From the NCBI RefSeq assembly GCF_000013025.1, contig NC_008358.1, positions 744,001 through 808,000 on the forward strand: DNA of 64,000 nt, written 5' to 3'. The DNA comes from Hyphomonas neptunium ATCC 15444 (GTDB lineage Bacteria; Pseudomonadota; Alphaproteobacteria; Caulobacterales; Hyphomonadaceae). Within the stretch, counting starts at the first letter, position 1; every line of letters starts with the position of its first letter. The notes under the pieces are model-generated. The model saw only the letters and a list, made by a program, of their open reading frames with translations, was not told the DNA's origin and did not search any database. The translations under genes were made by a program, and so were the position numbers. This document shows, in pieces, positions 7,990-16,159 of the stretch.

Positions 7990-8334
7990 ATGGCGGAGTT
8001 CAATCCCCAGAGAGATGAAGACAGGGCCTACCTGGCAGGCGCCCTGGTGGCGTATGCGCTTGGCCTGAAATCAGAGGCAGTTCTGTCCGTTGAGCGTGGA
8101 AACCCGGTGCACGCCCGTGCCCGGCATATCGCGATGTATCTGACACATACCGGCTGTGGGATGAGCCTTTCTCGCGTCGCCCGTGCTTTCGGCCGAGACC
8201 GGTCGACCGTTTCTCATGCCTGCCGCATCATCGAAGACTATCGGGAAGATCCTGACTTCGACACATGGCTCGAACAGCTCTCCAGCGGCTTGCGGTCCGT
8301 CGCGTTATTGGGCGTTGCGGAGGCCACGGCATGA
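7990..8334 (+). CDS. stand-alone DnaA domain IV-like DNA-binding protein
   Basis: A 114-residue protein whose residues about 35-100 match the C-terminal DNA-binding domain of DnaA: RHIAMYLTH, then MSLSRVARAFGRDRSTVSHAC, which parallels the DnaA signature in which the helix-turn-helix reads the 9-bp DnaA box. The AAA+ ATPase domain and domains I-III are absent and there is no sign of a deletion, so it is a genuine short family member. Its ribosome-binding site GAGGAG is good. It overlaps the DUF6456 gene by ATGA. The likely role is sequence-specific DNA binding; whether it binds DnaA boxes is unknown. Confidence 0.8.
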   Translation: MAEFNPQRDEDRAYLAGALVAYALGLKSEAVLSVERGNPVHARARHIAMYLTHTGCGMSLSRVARAFGRDRSTVSHACRIIEDYREDPDFDTWLEQLSSGLRSVALLGVAEATA

Positions 8335-9014
8335 GCGGGGCAAATCTGCGGCCGCTCAGTGAGGCGCAGGTTCTCCGTGTGCTGGCATCAGGCGGCATGT
8401 TGGTCGCCGCGGGCAGTCACTGGCGCGCCTATCGCAGCCAGGATGCGCGCATGAAGGCCGCTGGACAAATCACGCCCTTAATCGCGCGCCGCCTTCAGTC
8501 AGAAGGGATTGTTCGGCCGGATCCGGACAGGCCCGGCCGTTTTATCGCCAGCTGTCTGCATGCTGCGCCGGCAGAAAACCGCCTCCCGCCCCCGGCTCAT
8601 CTTGTGCGGCCTGGGGCGTCTCGCAAGCCTGTGTCATTGTATGCAACGACCGTCAGCCATGGCGCATCAGCAGCATCTGAACCCGGTGAAAGGGTGCGCC
8701 TGAAGGCGGCCGCGCAGCGTTTCCTTGCTGATGTAAGACTGGCTGCGGCCAGTCCGGAATTGCCTCTGCGCCGCGCGGGGCAACCGGCCAGCGCCGATCC
8801 GGAAGTGGCCCTCGGCCGGCTGGCTGCTCTGGAGTCGGCAATCGGGCTCAACCTGTTTCGGCAACTGGAATGCCTTCTGGTTGATGGCGCGGCGGAACAG
8901 GTCTTCGCGCGGGAAAGCGGACATAAGGTTCACGAAGCTCAAGGCGCCGCGCTCGCTGCACTCAGAACTCTTGCGCGCGCCTATGACCTTGCCGTCCCAC
9001 GGCGGCGGGCGTGA
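8331..9014 (+). CDS. DUF6456 domain protein
   Basis: A 227-residue protein. The N-terminal part (about 1-70, with SEAQVLRVLASGG and ITPLIARRLQSEGIV) looks like a winged-helix or helix-turn-helix module. The C-terminal part (about 125-220, ending in AALRTLARAYDL) matches the pattern of DUF6456, an uncharacterised alphaproteobacterial domain. The linker is rich in proline and alanine. The start at 8331 overlaps the stop of the DnaA-like gene by four bases, so the two proteins are probably made together. A start at 8265 is possible in frame but would overlap the neighbour by 70 bases. Function unknown; DNA binding is an inference. Confidence 0.7.
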   Translation: MSGANLRPLSEAQVLRVLASGGMLVAAGSHWRAYRSQDARMKAAGQITPLIARRLQSEGIVRPDPDRPGRFIASCLHAAPAENRLPPPAHLVRPGASRKPVSLYATTVSHGASAASEPGERVRLKAAAQRFLADVRLAAASPELPLRRAGQPASADPEVALGRLAALESAIGLNLFRQLECLLVDGAAEQVFARESGHKVHEAQGAALAALRTLARAYDLAVPRRRA

Positions 9015-9020
9015 AGGGGA

Positions 9021-9449
9021 TTAACTTGCGAGGGCCGCGCCTGCATCCCGGCGAATGCGTGCCAGCATCGAGGCTAGCCCATTCGATCGCTGCGCTGTCA
9101 GGGCGCCTTTGACGCCGATGTCATCCAGCAGGTTCTCGGCATCGAATTCGACAGCATCTTTGAGGGCGGCGCCGGAATAGAGGCGCACGAGCAGGGCAAT
9201 CAGTCCGGAAACGATCATGGCGTCGGATTCGGCGCGCAGGCTGATCTGCCCATCCGAAATATCGGTCACCATCCAAACCTGAGAAGCGCAGCCCCGCACC
9301 CGCGTTTCTTCGGTCCGCTCCGCAGCTTCCAGGGGCGTATTGTTCTTCCCAAGATCAATGATGTGGGCATACCGCGCCTCCCAGTCATCCAGCCAGGAGA
9401 ACTCTTCACGGATATCGGCAGCGGCGTCTTGAATGCTCATGGCGGACAT
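9021..9449 (-). CDS. sufE: SufE family sulfur-acceptor protein
   Basis: A protein of about 142 residues of the SufE family. SufE takes sulfur from the cysteine desulfurase SufS as a persulfide on one cysteine and passes it to the Fe-S cluster scaffold. That cysteine is visible in TRVRGCASQVW, and the flanking elements (EFSWLDDWEARYAHIIDLG near the start, SGLIALLVRLYSG in the middle) fit the family. Several starts are possible: TTG at 9467, ATG at 9449 and ATG at 9440; none has a clear ribosome-binding site, and 9449 is a compromise. The gene converges on the DUF6456 gene with a six-base gap. No other suf gene is in the window. Confidence 0.88.
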   Translation of the reverse strand: MSAMSIQDAAADIREEFSWLDDWEARYAHIIDLGKNNTPLEAAERTEETRVRGCASQVWMVTDISDGQISLRAESDAMIVSGLIALLVRLYSGAALKDAVEFDAENLLDDIGVKGALTAQRSNGLASMLARIRRDAGAALAS

Positions 9450-9464
9450 CTGGGGTAAGCTGGG

Positions 9465-9500
9465 CAAAAAATAAACCCCGGCGCGGTGTCACGCCGGGGT
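9465..9500 (-). terminator. Rho-independent terminator of the exported-protein gene at 9527
   Basis: A perfect 9-bp inverted repeat (ACCCCGGCG at 9475-9483, CGCCGGGGT at 9492-9500, loop of 8) which, read on the minus strand, is followed by TTTATTTTTT. This is a textbook intrinsic terminator for the gene ending at 9527. It lies directly in front of sufE, so sufE either has a promoter inside this segment or depends on read-through. Confidence 0.85.
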
Positions 9501-9526
9501 GGAGAGAGATGCTTTTCAGGCTGGGT

Positions 9527-10501
9527 CTATTTGTAGACCGCGCCGAGACAGTCTGCGATTTCCGAAAGGGCATGCTGGCTGATGCAGTGAGGAACTTCGA
9601 ATTCCTGGCCTACACCGGCAACACAGCCCTGAAGCTGCAGGTTCTGCATCTTCATGCAGCTTTGGACGCTCGGCTCGAGCATCACGCGGCTGAGTTTGGC
9701 ATCTTCAACAGCGTCGGCGCCCAGAATGCGGAGCGCGGCGACAGATGCGATCTGATTGGCCACGGGCTCCTTGCCGAACTTCACCTTCTTCTTGCCGCCG
9801 GTGAAACCCCCGGTCAGGAAGGTAGGCAGCTTGACGGCGGTGGCAACGTCGGATGCCGCCACGACCGCCGTGGTAACGCCGGCAGCATTCGTTTCGGAAA
9901 GCGGTACAGCGCCGGCAGGCGTCACGAGCGCGGCGAGAATAAGATTGTCGGCCGACTGGCCTTTGCCCTGAAGCAGTTTGACGGCGTCCGCGCGCTGGCC
10001 ACCATTCCGGATGCGCGACTTTGCCCAGCCATAGCCTTGCAGGGAATAGCCCTGTTCCTTGACGATGGCCGCGTTGGAATAGAGGCGGGCGAGGTCTTCA
10101 TCCGTCACCGCAATGGCCGTGCCGACGGCGTCGTCGCCGCCTTTCAGCGAACGGGCATAGCCCCCACCGCTGGCAAAGCTGCCGATGACGCGGTCGCGGC
10201 CATAGAACGCTTCAATGTCGCGCACATTTGCGCGGAAGTCGGGATCTTGTGATGCCACGAGGGCGGAATAGGAAATCCAGCCCCGCGTCAGCTGATCGGC
10301 GTTATAGGCCCCCAGCGTTTCGAGAGCGGCATCAATGTCGCTCGGCGATTTGAATGGTTTATCGCCTACTTCGTCCGCATCGGACTGGTAGGTCATGTAA
10401 ACGGCGGCTTTCTCGGAAACCGGGTCCTTGCCCTGAGCCGTTGAAACCCCGGTAAGCCCGGCTACTGCCAGAACCGCAGCGAACACTCGCAATGCAGCCA
10501 T
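9527..10501 (-). CDS. exported protein of unknown function with C-terminal cysteines
   Basis: A 324-residue protein with a clear signal peptide (MAALRVFAAVLAVAGLTGVSTAQG). The mature part is alanine-rich and mainly helical, and I recognise no family. The last 60 residues hold four cysteines (SCMKM, QGCVAG, PHCISQH, ADCLG) that could form two disulfide bonds in the periplasm. The ATG at 10501 has GGGAGAGAG four bases upstream, which makes it better than the in-frame start at 10525. An intrinsic terminator follows the gene, which looks monocistronic. Confidence 0.75.
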   Translation of the reverse strand: MAALRVFAAVLAVAGLTGVSTAQGKDPVSEKAAVYMTYQSDADEVGDKPFKSPSDIDAALETLGAYNADQLTRGWISYSALVASQDPDFRANVRDIEAFYGRDRVIGSFASGGGYARSLKGGDDAVGTAIAVTDEDLARLYSNAAIVKEQGYSLQGYGWAKSRIRNGGQRADAVKLLQGKGQSADNLILAALVTPAGAVPLSETNAAGVTTAVVAASDVATAVKLPTFLTGGFTGGKKKVKFGKEPVANQIASVAALRILGADAVEDAKLSRVMLEPSVQSCMKMQNLQLQGCVAGVGQEFEVPHCISQHALSEIADCLGAVYK

Positions 10502-10649
10502 GTTTCTCTCTCCCTCACGCGACACGCGATAGTGATGCCTTAACTTCCCTGACGGGGGAACCTCACCTTGTCTGTTTGCGACATTACAAATACAGCAGGT
10601 GCTCGTTCGGGCTGAAAATGCCTAATAAATCTCTCTGGGGTGTTAACGC

Positions 10650-12269
10650 TTGGACCCCCGCATGTCGCAGAAGCGATTACAGTTTGTTCACGTTGCCTGG
10701 CTCGCTATGTGCGGCGGCAGCGGCCTTGCGGGCCTGATCGCGGGTGCGCCTCTGTGGCCGTTGCTCGCGATTATGGTTACCGCGATCCTTCCCGGACTGG
10801 CTGGAATGGCACTCCCGGCGGGTGATTCGCCCTGGCGGGGGCTTGTAGTAATTTCCTGGACCCTGATCGCGCTGGCGGGCCTGATTCTCAGTGGCGGGGG
10901 CGGTTCGCCGTTAACCGTACTGCTTCTTGCCGCGCCGCTGGCAGGGCTTCTCGCTGGCGCGCGCCGGATGGCCGCTGAGGCGGGCGTGTTTGCTGCGCTG
11001 GCCCTGTTCATGGCGTTAGTGGCGGGCGGTCTGGGCTGGTTACCGGCGCCCGCCCCCTGGGCTGGCGCCTTGTCCGTCCCGTTCGCCTTCTCCGGACTCG
11101 TCGTATCGGCACTGATGATCTGGATGCTGGTCCATTCCGGAATGGCGGAAAAACTCCAACCGGTCCTCGAGCGTAGTGAGCGCCTCCCGCCGGAGAACTC
11201 CAGCCAGACAGCTCCTACAGCCCCTATACGCGCGCCTCTGCCCCAGATGCCTGAAGCGGGCGTTGCGTTGCTCGACGTGACCCTTGAGGGACGCTTGCGG
11301 GCCGTCGCGGGCGACAGCTTCGCCCTCCCTGCATTCCGCCCCGGCGCCGCGCTTGCTGCATTGTTCGCGCCGGACGGCCTGCCGGAAAATTTCGGCATTG
11401 CCGATGGGCGGGTGACGGGCGAGGCCACCCTGGTGTCCGGTCAGAGGGTTTTGATAACGGCAGAGACAGGCTCAGCTGGCTCTGCAATCGTTCTGTTTGC
11501 GCCGCCGGAGACCGTGGCCGACCCCGCCGAAGATGCCCGCACGGCGTTTGAGACCGAGCTGAAAAAACGCACTGCCTTCTTCGCTTCGCTGGGTCACGAT
11601 CTGCGCACACCGCTGCATGCGATCCTGGGCTATGCCGAGATCATGCAGGCCGAGCTGATGGGCCCGATGCCGGAAGTCTATGCAGACTATCCCTCGATCA
11701 TCCACGAAAGCGGCACAGACCTCTTGCTCCTCGTCGATGACATCCTCGATCTGGCGCGCTCTGAAGCTGGCCAGCCGCGGCTCGACCCGGAGCCGGTCGA
11801 TCTTGCCGCCTCTGCCGAGTCGGTCATCCGCCAGCTGACGGGCCATGCAGACCGCGCCGGGGTCACGCTGAAGCTGAAGGCGCAGGGGGAGGCATGGGCC
11901 GAGGCAGATGCCCGCGCCGTGCGCCAGATCTGGCAGAACCTCGTCTCCAACGCGATCAAGTATTCGGGCAGCGGCAAGACCGTAACGCTCGAAACCCGCA
12001 TTGAAGGGGGCGCGGCCATCCTCAGCGTGCAGGACCGGGGCGCGGGCATTCCTGCGGCCGATCTGGCGCGCATGACGCTGCCCTTCGAGCAGGCAACCGG
12101 CGCAAAGCCCGGCACGGGCCTTGGCCTCTCGGTCGTGCGCCGCTTCGCCGAGCTGCATGGCGGCGAACTGCGCCTCACCTCCAAGCCAGGACGGGGCACC
12201 AAAGCCGAAGTCATTCTGCCCCGCGCCAGTGAAGCGGATCTGTTGCCGCTCGACGAAGCCGCCGAATAG
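10650..12269 (+). CDS. membrane sensor histidine kinase (PleC/DivJ-like)
   Basis: A 539-residue kinase. Residues 1-175 hold about six membrane helices; a cytoplasmic region follows, with a possible PAS-like part at about 200-290. HisKA contains GHDLRTPLHAILGYAEIM with the phosphorylated His near 315. The HATPase has the N box (QNLVSNAIKYS, about 430), G1 (DRGAGIP, about 462) and G2 (GTGLGLSVV, about 488). The H-box wording is close to PleC/DivJ-type kinases, which act on cell-cycle response regulators in Caulobacterales; the partner is not in the window. A TTG start at 10650 with GGGGTG seven bases upstream fits better than the ATG at 10662. Confidence 0.85.
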   Translation: MDPRMSQKRLQFVHVAWLAMCGGSGLAGLIAGAPLWPLLAIMVTAILPGLAGMALPAGDSPWRGLVVISWTLIALAGLILSGGGGSPLTVLLLAAPLAGLLAGARRMAAEAGVFAALALFMALVAGGLGWLPAPAPWAGALSVPFAFSGLVVSALMIWMLVHSGMAEKLQPVLERSERLPPENSSQTAPTAPIRAPLPQMPEAGVALLDVTLEGRLRAVAGDSFALPAFRPGAALAALFAPDGLPENFGIADGRVTGEATLVSGQRVLITAETGSAGSAIVLFAPPETVADPAEDARTAFETELKKRTAFFASLGHDLRTPLHAILGYAEIMQAELMGPMPEVYADYPSIIHESGTDLLLLVDDILDLARSEAGQPRLDPEPVDLAASAESVIRQLTGHADRAGVTLKLKAQGEAWAEADARAVRQIWQNLVSNAIKYSGSGKTVTLETRIEGGAAILSVQDRGAGIPAADLARMTLPFEQATGAKPGTGLGLSVVRRFAELHGGELRLTSKPGRGTKAEVILPRASEADLLPLDEAAE

Positions 12270-12320
12270 GCCGCCGTCAGGCGCTTTCCAAAAACCTGTG
12301 GCCTCGTCTGGCGAAGCATG

Positions 12321-12340
12321 TAACCCTCGCGGGGTTATTA
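12321..12340 (+). terminator. weak hairpin after the histidine kinase gene
   Basis: TAACCC (12321-12326) and GGGTTA (12332-12337) form a 6-bp stem with a 5-base loop, followed by TTA. It is 52 bases after the kinase stop and just before the ribosome-binding site of the next gene. The stem is short, so this is a weak candidate. Confidence 0.35.
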
Positions 12341-12360
12341 TCAGCCAAGGGGAATCTCAG

Positions 12361-12672
12361 ATGAGAATGGCAATTGTGGCAGGCGCCTTCGCGTTTGCAC
12401 TCACGGCATGCGGTGGCACCGGCGGCGCCAAGGCATCGATGGTGAAATCCTGCACGGATGCGGGCGAAGAAGCGGAAATGTGCAACTGCATTGCCGATGG
12501 CCTGGAAGAAAGCCTGGACCCGAAAACCTTCAACACTGTCGCCAAGGCTATGGCGCAGGGAGAAGAAAAGGGCGGCGAAGCCATCGAAAGCCTGCCGGCT
12601 GAAGAACAGACGAAAATCATGAGCGCGATGATGAGCACCGGCATGACCTGTGCTTTTGGCGGCGCCAATTAA
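12361..12672 (+). CDS. small lipoprotein with paired cysteines, unknown function
   Basis: A 103-residue protein. The N-terminus is a lipoprotein signal with lipobox LTAC (Cys at about residue 18), so the mature protein is anchored to a membrane. The mature part has cysteines in SCTDAG, MCNCIADGL and MTCAFGG and is otherwise helical and acidic; the two-plus-two cysteine spacing suggests disulfides. The ATG at 12361 has AAGGGG at a suitable distance. I do not recognise the family. It follows the histidine kinase but probably has its own promoter. Confidence 0.75.
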   Translation: MRMAIVAGAFAFALTACGGTGGAKASMVKSCTDAGEEAEMCNCIADGLEESLDPKTFNTVAKAMAQGEEKGGEAIESLPAEEQTKIMSAMMSTGMTCAFGGAN

Positions 12673-12699
12673 CAGGCTTGAGGCGGGACATCTGAAGCC

Positions 12700-13050
12700 A
12701 TGATGGACCGCCTGCCAGCCAGACTATGGACGGACGCGCTGATCCGCCGGGCAAGCCTTGCCGGCGCCAGCGCGTTCGTTCTTCAACACGGCGATGATGA
12801 ACGCGGCGATGTGCTGATCAAGGTCGCGCGCCTTGATGGCACAGCGGCCGCCTATGTGCCCTCCATGAACCTTGAGGGCGAGCGCATCTTCCTCAATCTG
12901 GCCGTCCAGGGCATTGGCCCGGATGAGCGCGCCGTGGACGAATACGTCCGCCGCGCAAAGGCCCGCGACAGCGACCTCTGGATCATCGAAATCGAGGACC
13001 GCGAAGGGCGCCATTTCCTTACAGAGGCGGTGGAGGAGGCTGCGCCTTGA
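12700..13050 (+). CDS. DUF1491 family protein
   Basis: A 116-residue soluble protein. The pattern RLPARLWTDALIRRA, then GDVLIKVARLDG, and a strongly typical C-terminal block DSDLWIIEIEDREGRHFL identify DUF1491, a family found almost only in alphaproteobacteria and without known function. The length is normal. The start is ATGATG at 12700 and 12703. It follows the small lipoprotein gene by 27 bases. Confidence 0.85.
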   Translation: MMDRLPARLWTDALIRRASLAGASAFVLQHGDDERGDVLIKVARLDGTAAAYVPSMNLEGERIFLNLAVQGIGPDERAVDEYVRRAKARDSDLWIIEIEDREGRHFLTEAVEEAAP

Positions 13051-13147
13051 ACGCCGCCCCTTTTCCGGCGCAAGCCTGATGCGACTGTAATCTGGCCATC
13101 TTCTGATGAGAGAGGCATCCTTCTGAAACCTCAGGAGGAGAGAGTCC

Positions 13148-13552
13148 ATGAAACTGTTTATTGCCTGCGCGATGGCCGCGCTGATCGTCGCGCCCGCTGC
13201 CTTTGCCTGCGAATCCTATGTGGCCGATGTGAACAAGGCCGGCCTTGCCGTGAAAAGCGCCAACAATGAGCGCATGGCCGTCCAGACCCAGTTCGAAGAC
13301 GGCGAAGCGGGCCGCAGCGAACTGCGCCGCGAAATTGACGCCCAGGGCAACACGCCCGCCCGTCAGGCTGAGCTTGACGGCTACAAGGCCGCCATCCGCA
13401 AGGCGGAACTCGCCTGGACCGATCGTCAGCCCGAATGGGACGCAGCCGAAGCTGAACTGATGACCGCGATTGACGCACATGAAGGCGCCTGTGGTGCAAA
13501 CGCGCGCACCGGCGTGCTGATTGAGGAACTTGGGCTGAAACTAAACCGCTGA
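13148..13552 (+). CDS. exported helical protein, unknown function
   Basis: A 134-residue protein with a signal peptide (cleavage after about APAAFA, residue 19), so it is periplasmic. The mature part is charged and helical, possibly coiled-coil (about 35-110), with one cysteine right after cleavage (ACES) and one near the C-terminus (GACGAN), which could pair. The ribosome-binding site CAGGAGGAGAG is very strong, suggesting high expression. No family recognised. Confidence 0.75.
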   Translation: MKLFIACAMAALIVAPAAFACESYVADVNKAGLAVKSANNERMAVQTQFEDGEAGRSELRREIDAQGNTPARQAELDGYKAAIRKAELAWTDRQPEWDAAEAELMTAIDAHEGACGANARTGVLIEELGLKLNR

Positions 13553-13582
13553 AGCCAGCGTTATAAACGGCCTGTTTACCCT

Positions 13583-13622
13583 AAGCCCCCAATTTGAGCC
13601 CTGCTGGGATCAACGGGGGCTT
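13583..13622. promoter_or_regulatory. inverted repeat before the gene at 13631
   Basis: AAGCCCCC (13583-13590) and GGGGGCTT (13615-13622) form a perfect 8-bp inverted repeat with a 24-base loop. It lies 30 bases after the stop of the exported-protein gene and 8 bases before the next ATG. It could be a weak terminator of the upstream gene or a leader structure that affects the ribosome-binding site of the downstream gene. Confidence 0.35.
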
Positions 13623-13630
13623 GGGCGGCA

Positions 13631-13999
13631 ATGCTGTTCCTACTCAATGACATCGTGACCGAGATCGAGGCGCCGGAAATGCGGCTCCTCATCCGCGAAG
13701 CCGTGTTTGGCGGTGATGTGCAGGGCTTGCGTCCCCGCGAAGCGATGGAGCTGGCGCGCGGACGCCTGCAGGCACTGCATGATCGCGGGCAGGTTCCCGA
13801 CCAGACCATGGTGGACGACCTGGCCGCGCTAATCATTGCCAAGACCGGCGCCAACGCCGCGCTGTTCCCGGTGCATGACGGCCGCGTGGCCGAAGCGCGC
13901 CTGACCATCCTGCCCGAAGCCATTCTCGCCGCCGTGCGCACCCGCTTTGCCGAGGGCCGCGGCAGCGACACCAGCGCCTTCTGGACGCGGGCTGCTTAG
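13631..13999 (+). CDS. hypothetical soluble protein
   Basis: A 122-residue protein without signal peptide or membrane segment. It starts MLFLLNDIVTEIEAPEM and has a helical middle with REAMELARGRLQALHDRG; no catalytic motif is visible. The ribosome-binding site GGGCGG precedes the ATG by two bases. Third positions are G/C-rich like the neighbours, so it is probably a real gene of local (family-level) conservation. Function unknown. Confidence 0.6.
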   Translation: MLFLLNDIVTEIEAPEMRLLIREAVFGGDVQGLRPREAMELARGRLQALHDRGQVPDQTMVDDLAALIIAKTGANAALFPVHDGRVAEARLTILPEAILAAVRTRFAEGRGSDTSAFWTRAA

Positions 14000-14070
14000 A
14001 GCCGATCCGCAAGCCGAACGGCAGGAAGTCGCCGATTGCAGACACCCCGATACGACCGTACAGCGAACGG

Positions 14071-14427
14071 ATGGCGAGCGCAGAAACCACCTTTCTATTC
14101 ATGTTCGGCTTTGAAAGCCCGGGCGAGCATGTCCGGAATGAGCGCAATGGCTGGGATGACGAGTCGACTTGGGCTGTTTGGATTTCAGCCGCCAACTCGG
14201 ACGCCGCGCTGGCGTGGGGACGGCAAATAGCCGAGGAATTTGTGCGGCAGCTCTTCGTGCGAGCTGGGGTCACCCCAAGGTCATGGATGACCGACGAATT
14301 CGCACATTGGATCAATGACGATGAATCTGAGCTGCAGCGTGCCCGGCTGGAAGATTCAATGCCAGTAGTCGCTGATGGACAAATGCCGGATTTGTCTTGG
14401 GCGCTTGATTACTGGAGTGATCGCTAA
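14071..14427 (+). CDS. hypothetical protein
   Basis: A 118-residue acidic protein rich in tryptophan (WDDESTWAVWISAAN, SWMTDEFAHWINDDE, LSWALDYWSDR) with no signal peptide. The sequence is not like a shadow frame, and it is the only long frame here, but the start (ATG at 14071) has no clear ribosome-binding site. Base use is slightly less GC-rich than that of its neighbours, which may mean recent acquisition. I recognise no family. Confidence 0.5.
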   Translation: MASAETTFLFMFGFESPGEHVRNERNGWDDESTWAVWISAANSDAALAWGRQIAEEFVRQLFVRAGVTPRSWMTDEFAHWINDDESELQRARLEDSMPVVADGQMPDLSWALDYWSDR

Positions 14428-14557
14428 CGTCCGCAATGGGCCAAATCGCGACATAACGATTAAGGGCGAAGCCCTGATTTCCCCCGCCCGGGCAGCGAGC
14501 CCCTTCATTCCATTCGCCAAATCGGCTAGGGCCTCCGGCGAAGAGAGAACCTGACCC

Positions 14558-16159
14558 ATGTCGCACGTGACTGAAGCCGCCCGGCGGCGCACCTTTGCCA
14601 TTATCTCCCACCCTGACGCGGGCAAGACGACGCTGACGGAGAACCTGCTCCTCGCAGGCGGCGCCATCCGGGCAGCCGGTGAAGTGGCTGCGCGCGGCGA
14701 AACCCGGCGCACACGGTCTGACTGGATGAAGATCGAGCGTGACCGCGGCATCTCGGTTTCGGCTTCGGTGATGACGTTCGAGTTCGACGGCTACATGTTC
14801 AACCTGCTCGACACGCCGGGCCACGAAGACTTCTCCGAAGATACCTACCGCACGCTGACCGCTGCCGACTGCGCCGTCATGGTGCTCGACGCCGCCAAAG
14901 GCATTGAGCCCCAGACGCTGAAGCTGTTCGAAGTCTGCCGTATGCGGGACATCCCCATCGTCACCTTCATCAACAAGATGGACCGCGAAGCGCTTGAGCC
15001 CATCGCGCTGCTCGATGAGGTTCAGGACAAGCTGCAGCTCGATACCTCGCCCCTCTACTGGCCCGCTGCCAGCGGCCAGCGCTTTGCCGGCATGCTCGAC
15101 CTTGCCCGCAACCAGTTCCTGCAATTCGAGCGCCGCCCTGGCGAACCTGCGCGCATCGGTCCGGCCACGGAAATTTCCGGCGAGTCTGATAGCCTGAAAG
15201 CCAACCTCGACCCCTACGTCTTCGCCGAGATGACAGAAGGCATCGAAATGGCGCGCAGCCTGCTGCCGGAGTTTGACCCTGAAGCATTCCGTGCAGGCAA
15301 TATGACGCCGGTCGTGTTCGGCTCGGCGCTGCGCTATTTCGGCGTGGCGGAGCTCCTCCGCACGCTGCACTCTTACGCGCCCGCTCCCCGCCCACAGAAG
15401 GCGGTAAAGAAGGGCACCCCGGTATCCATCTCCCGCGATGACCCGTCCGTCAGCGGATTTGTCTTCAAGATCCAGGCGAACATGGACCCCAACCACCGGG
15501 ACCGCGTGGCCTTCCTACGCCTCTGCTCAGGCGAATTCCGGCGCGGCATGCGCCTGAAGACCACCAGCGGCAAACAGCTCAACATCCACAATCCGCTGAT
15601 GTTCATGGCGCAGGACCGCGAGATTGCCGAGACCGCCTATGCGGGCGACGTGATCGGCGTGCCAAACCATGGCCAGTTGCGCGTGGGCGACTCGCTTTCG
15701 GAGAATGGCGACATCCAGTTCGGCGGCATCCCGAACTTCGCGCCTGAGCTTCTCCGCCGCGCCCGCGTCAAAGACCCGATGAAGGCCAAACACCTGCGCA
15801 AGGCGCTCGAAAGCCTCGCCGAAGAGGGCGTCACCCAGCTGTTCCTGCCATCGATCGGCTCGGACATGATCGTCGGCGCAGTCGGCCAGCTTCAGTTTGA
15901 AGTGATGATCGAGCGGATGACGGCCGAATACAATCTCGAAGTCATGTTCGAGCAGGCGCCCTATAACGTCGCCCGCTGGATGGCGTGTGATGATCCCAAA
16001 AAGCTCGAAGAGTTCCTTGACCGGAACAAATCAGCCTCGGGCACGGACCTTGACGGCGCGCCGGTCTATCTTGCGAAGAATGCGTGGGATGTCGGCTATG
16101 CCCAGGAGAAGAACCCGGACATCCGCTTCACGGCAACGAAGGAACGGGCGCTGGCGTAA
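14558..16159 (+). CDS. prfC: peptide chain release factor 3
   Basis: A 533-residue translational GTPase. RF3 uses GTP to recycle release factors RF1/RF2 from the ribosome after peptide release. The G domain has SHPDAGKTTLTE (G1), DTPGHEDFSEDTYRTL (G3) and NKMD (G4), all RF3-like; EF-Tu-like domain 2 and the RF3 C-terminal domain follow (SIGSDMIVGAVGQLQFEV). Length matches E. coli RF3 (529). The ATG at 14558 precedes the conserved N-terminus directly. The last 32 bases overlap the tail of a convergent gene. Confidence 0.95.
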   Translation: MSHVTEAARRRTFAIISHPDAGKTTLTENLLLAGGAIRAAGEVAARGETRRTRSDWMKIERDRGISVSASVMTFEFDGYMFNLLDTPGHEDFSEDTYRTLTAADCAVMVLDAAKGIEPQTLKLFEVCRMRDIPIVTFINKMDREALEPIALLDEVQDKLQLDTSPLYWPAASGQRFAGMLDLARNQFLQFERRPGEPARIGPATEISGESDSLKANLDPYVFAEMTEGIEMARSLLPEFDPEAFRAGNMTPVVFGSALRYFGVAELLRTLHSYAPAPRPQKAVKKGTPVSISRDDPSVSGFVFKIQANMDPNHRDRVAFLRLCSGEFRRGMRLKTTSGKQLNIHNPLMFMAQDREIAETAYAGDVIGVPNHGQLRVGDSLSENGDIQFGGIPNFAPELLRRARVKDPMKAKHLRKALESLAEEGVTQLFLPSIGSDMIVGAVGQLQFEVMIERMTAEYNLEVMFEQAPYNVARWMACDDPKKLEEFLDRNKSASGTDLDGAPVYLAKNAWDVGYAQEKNPDIRFTATKERALA

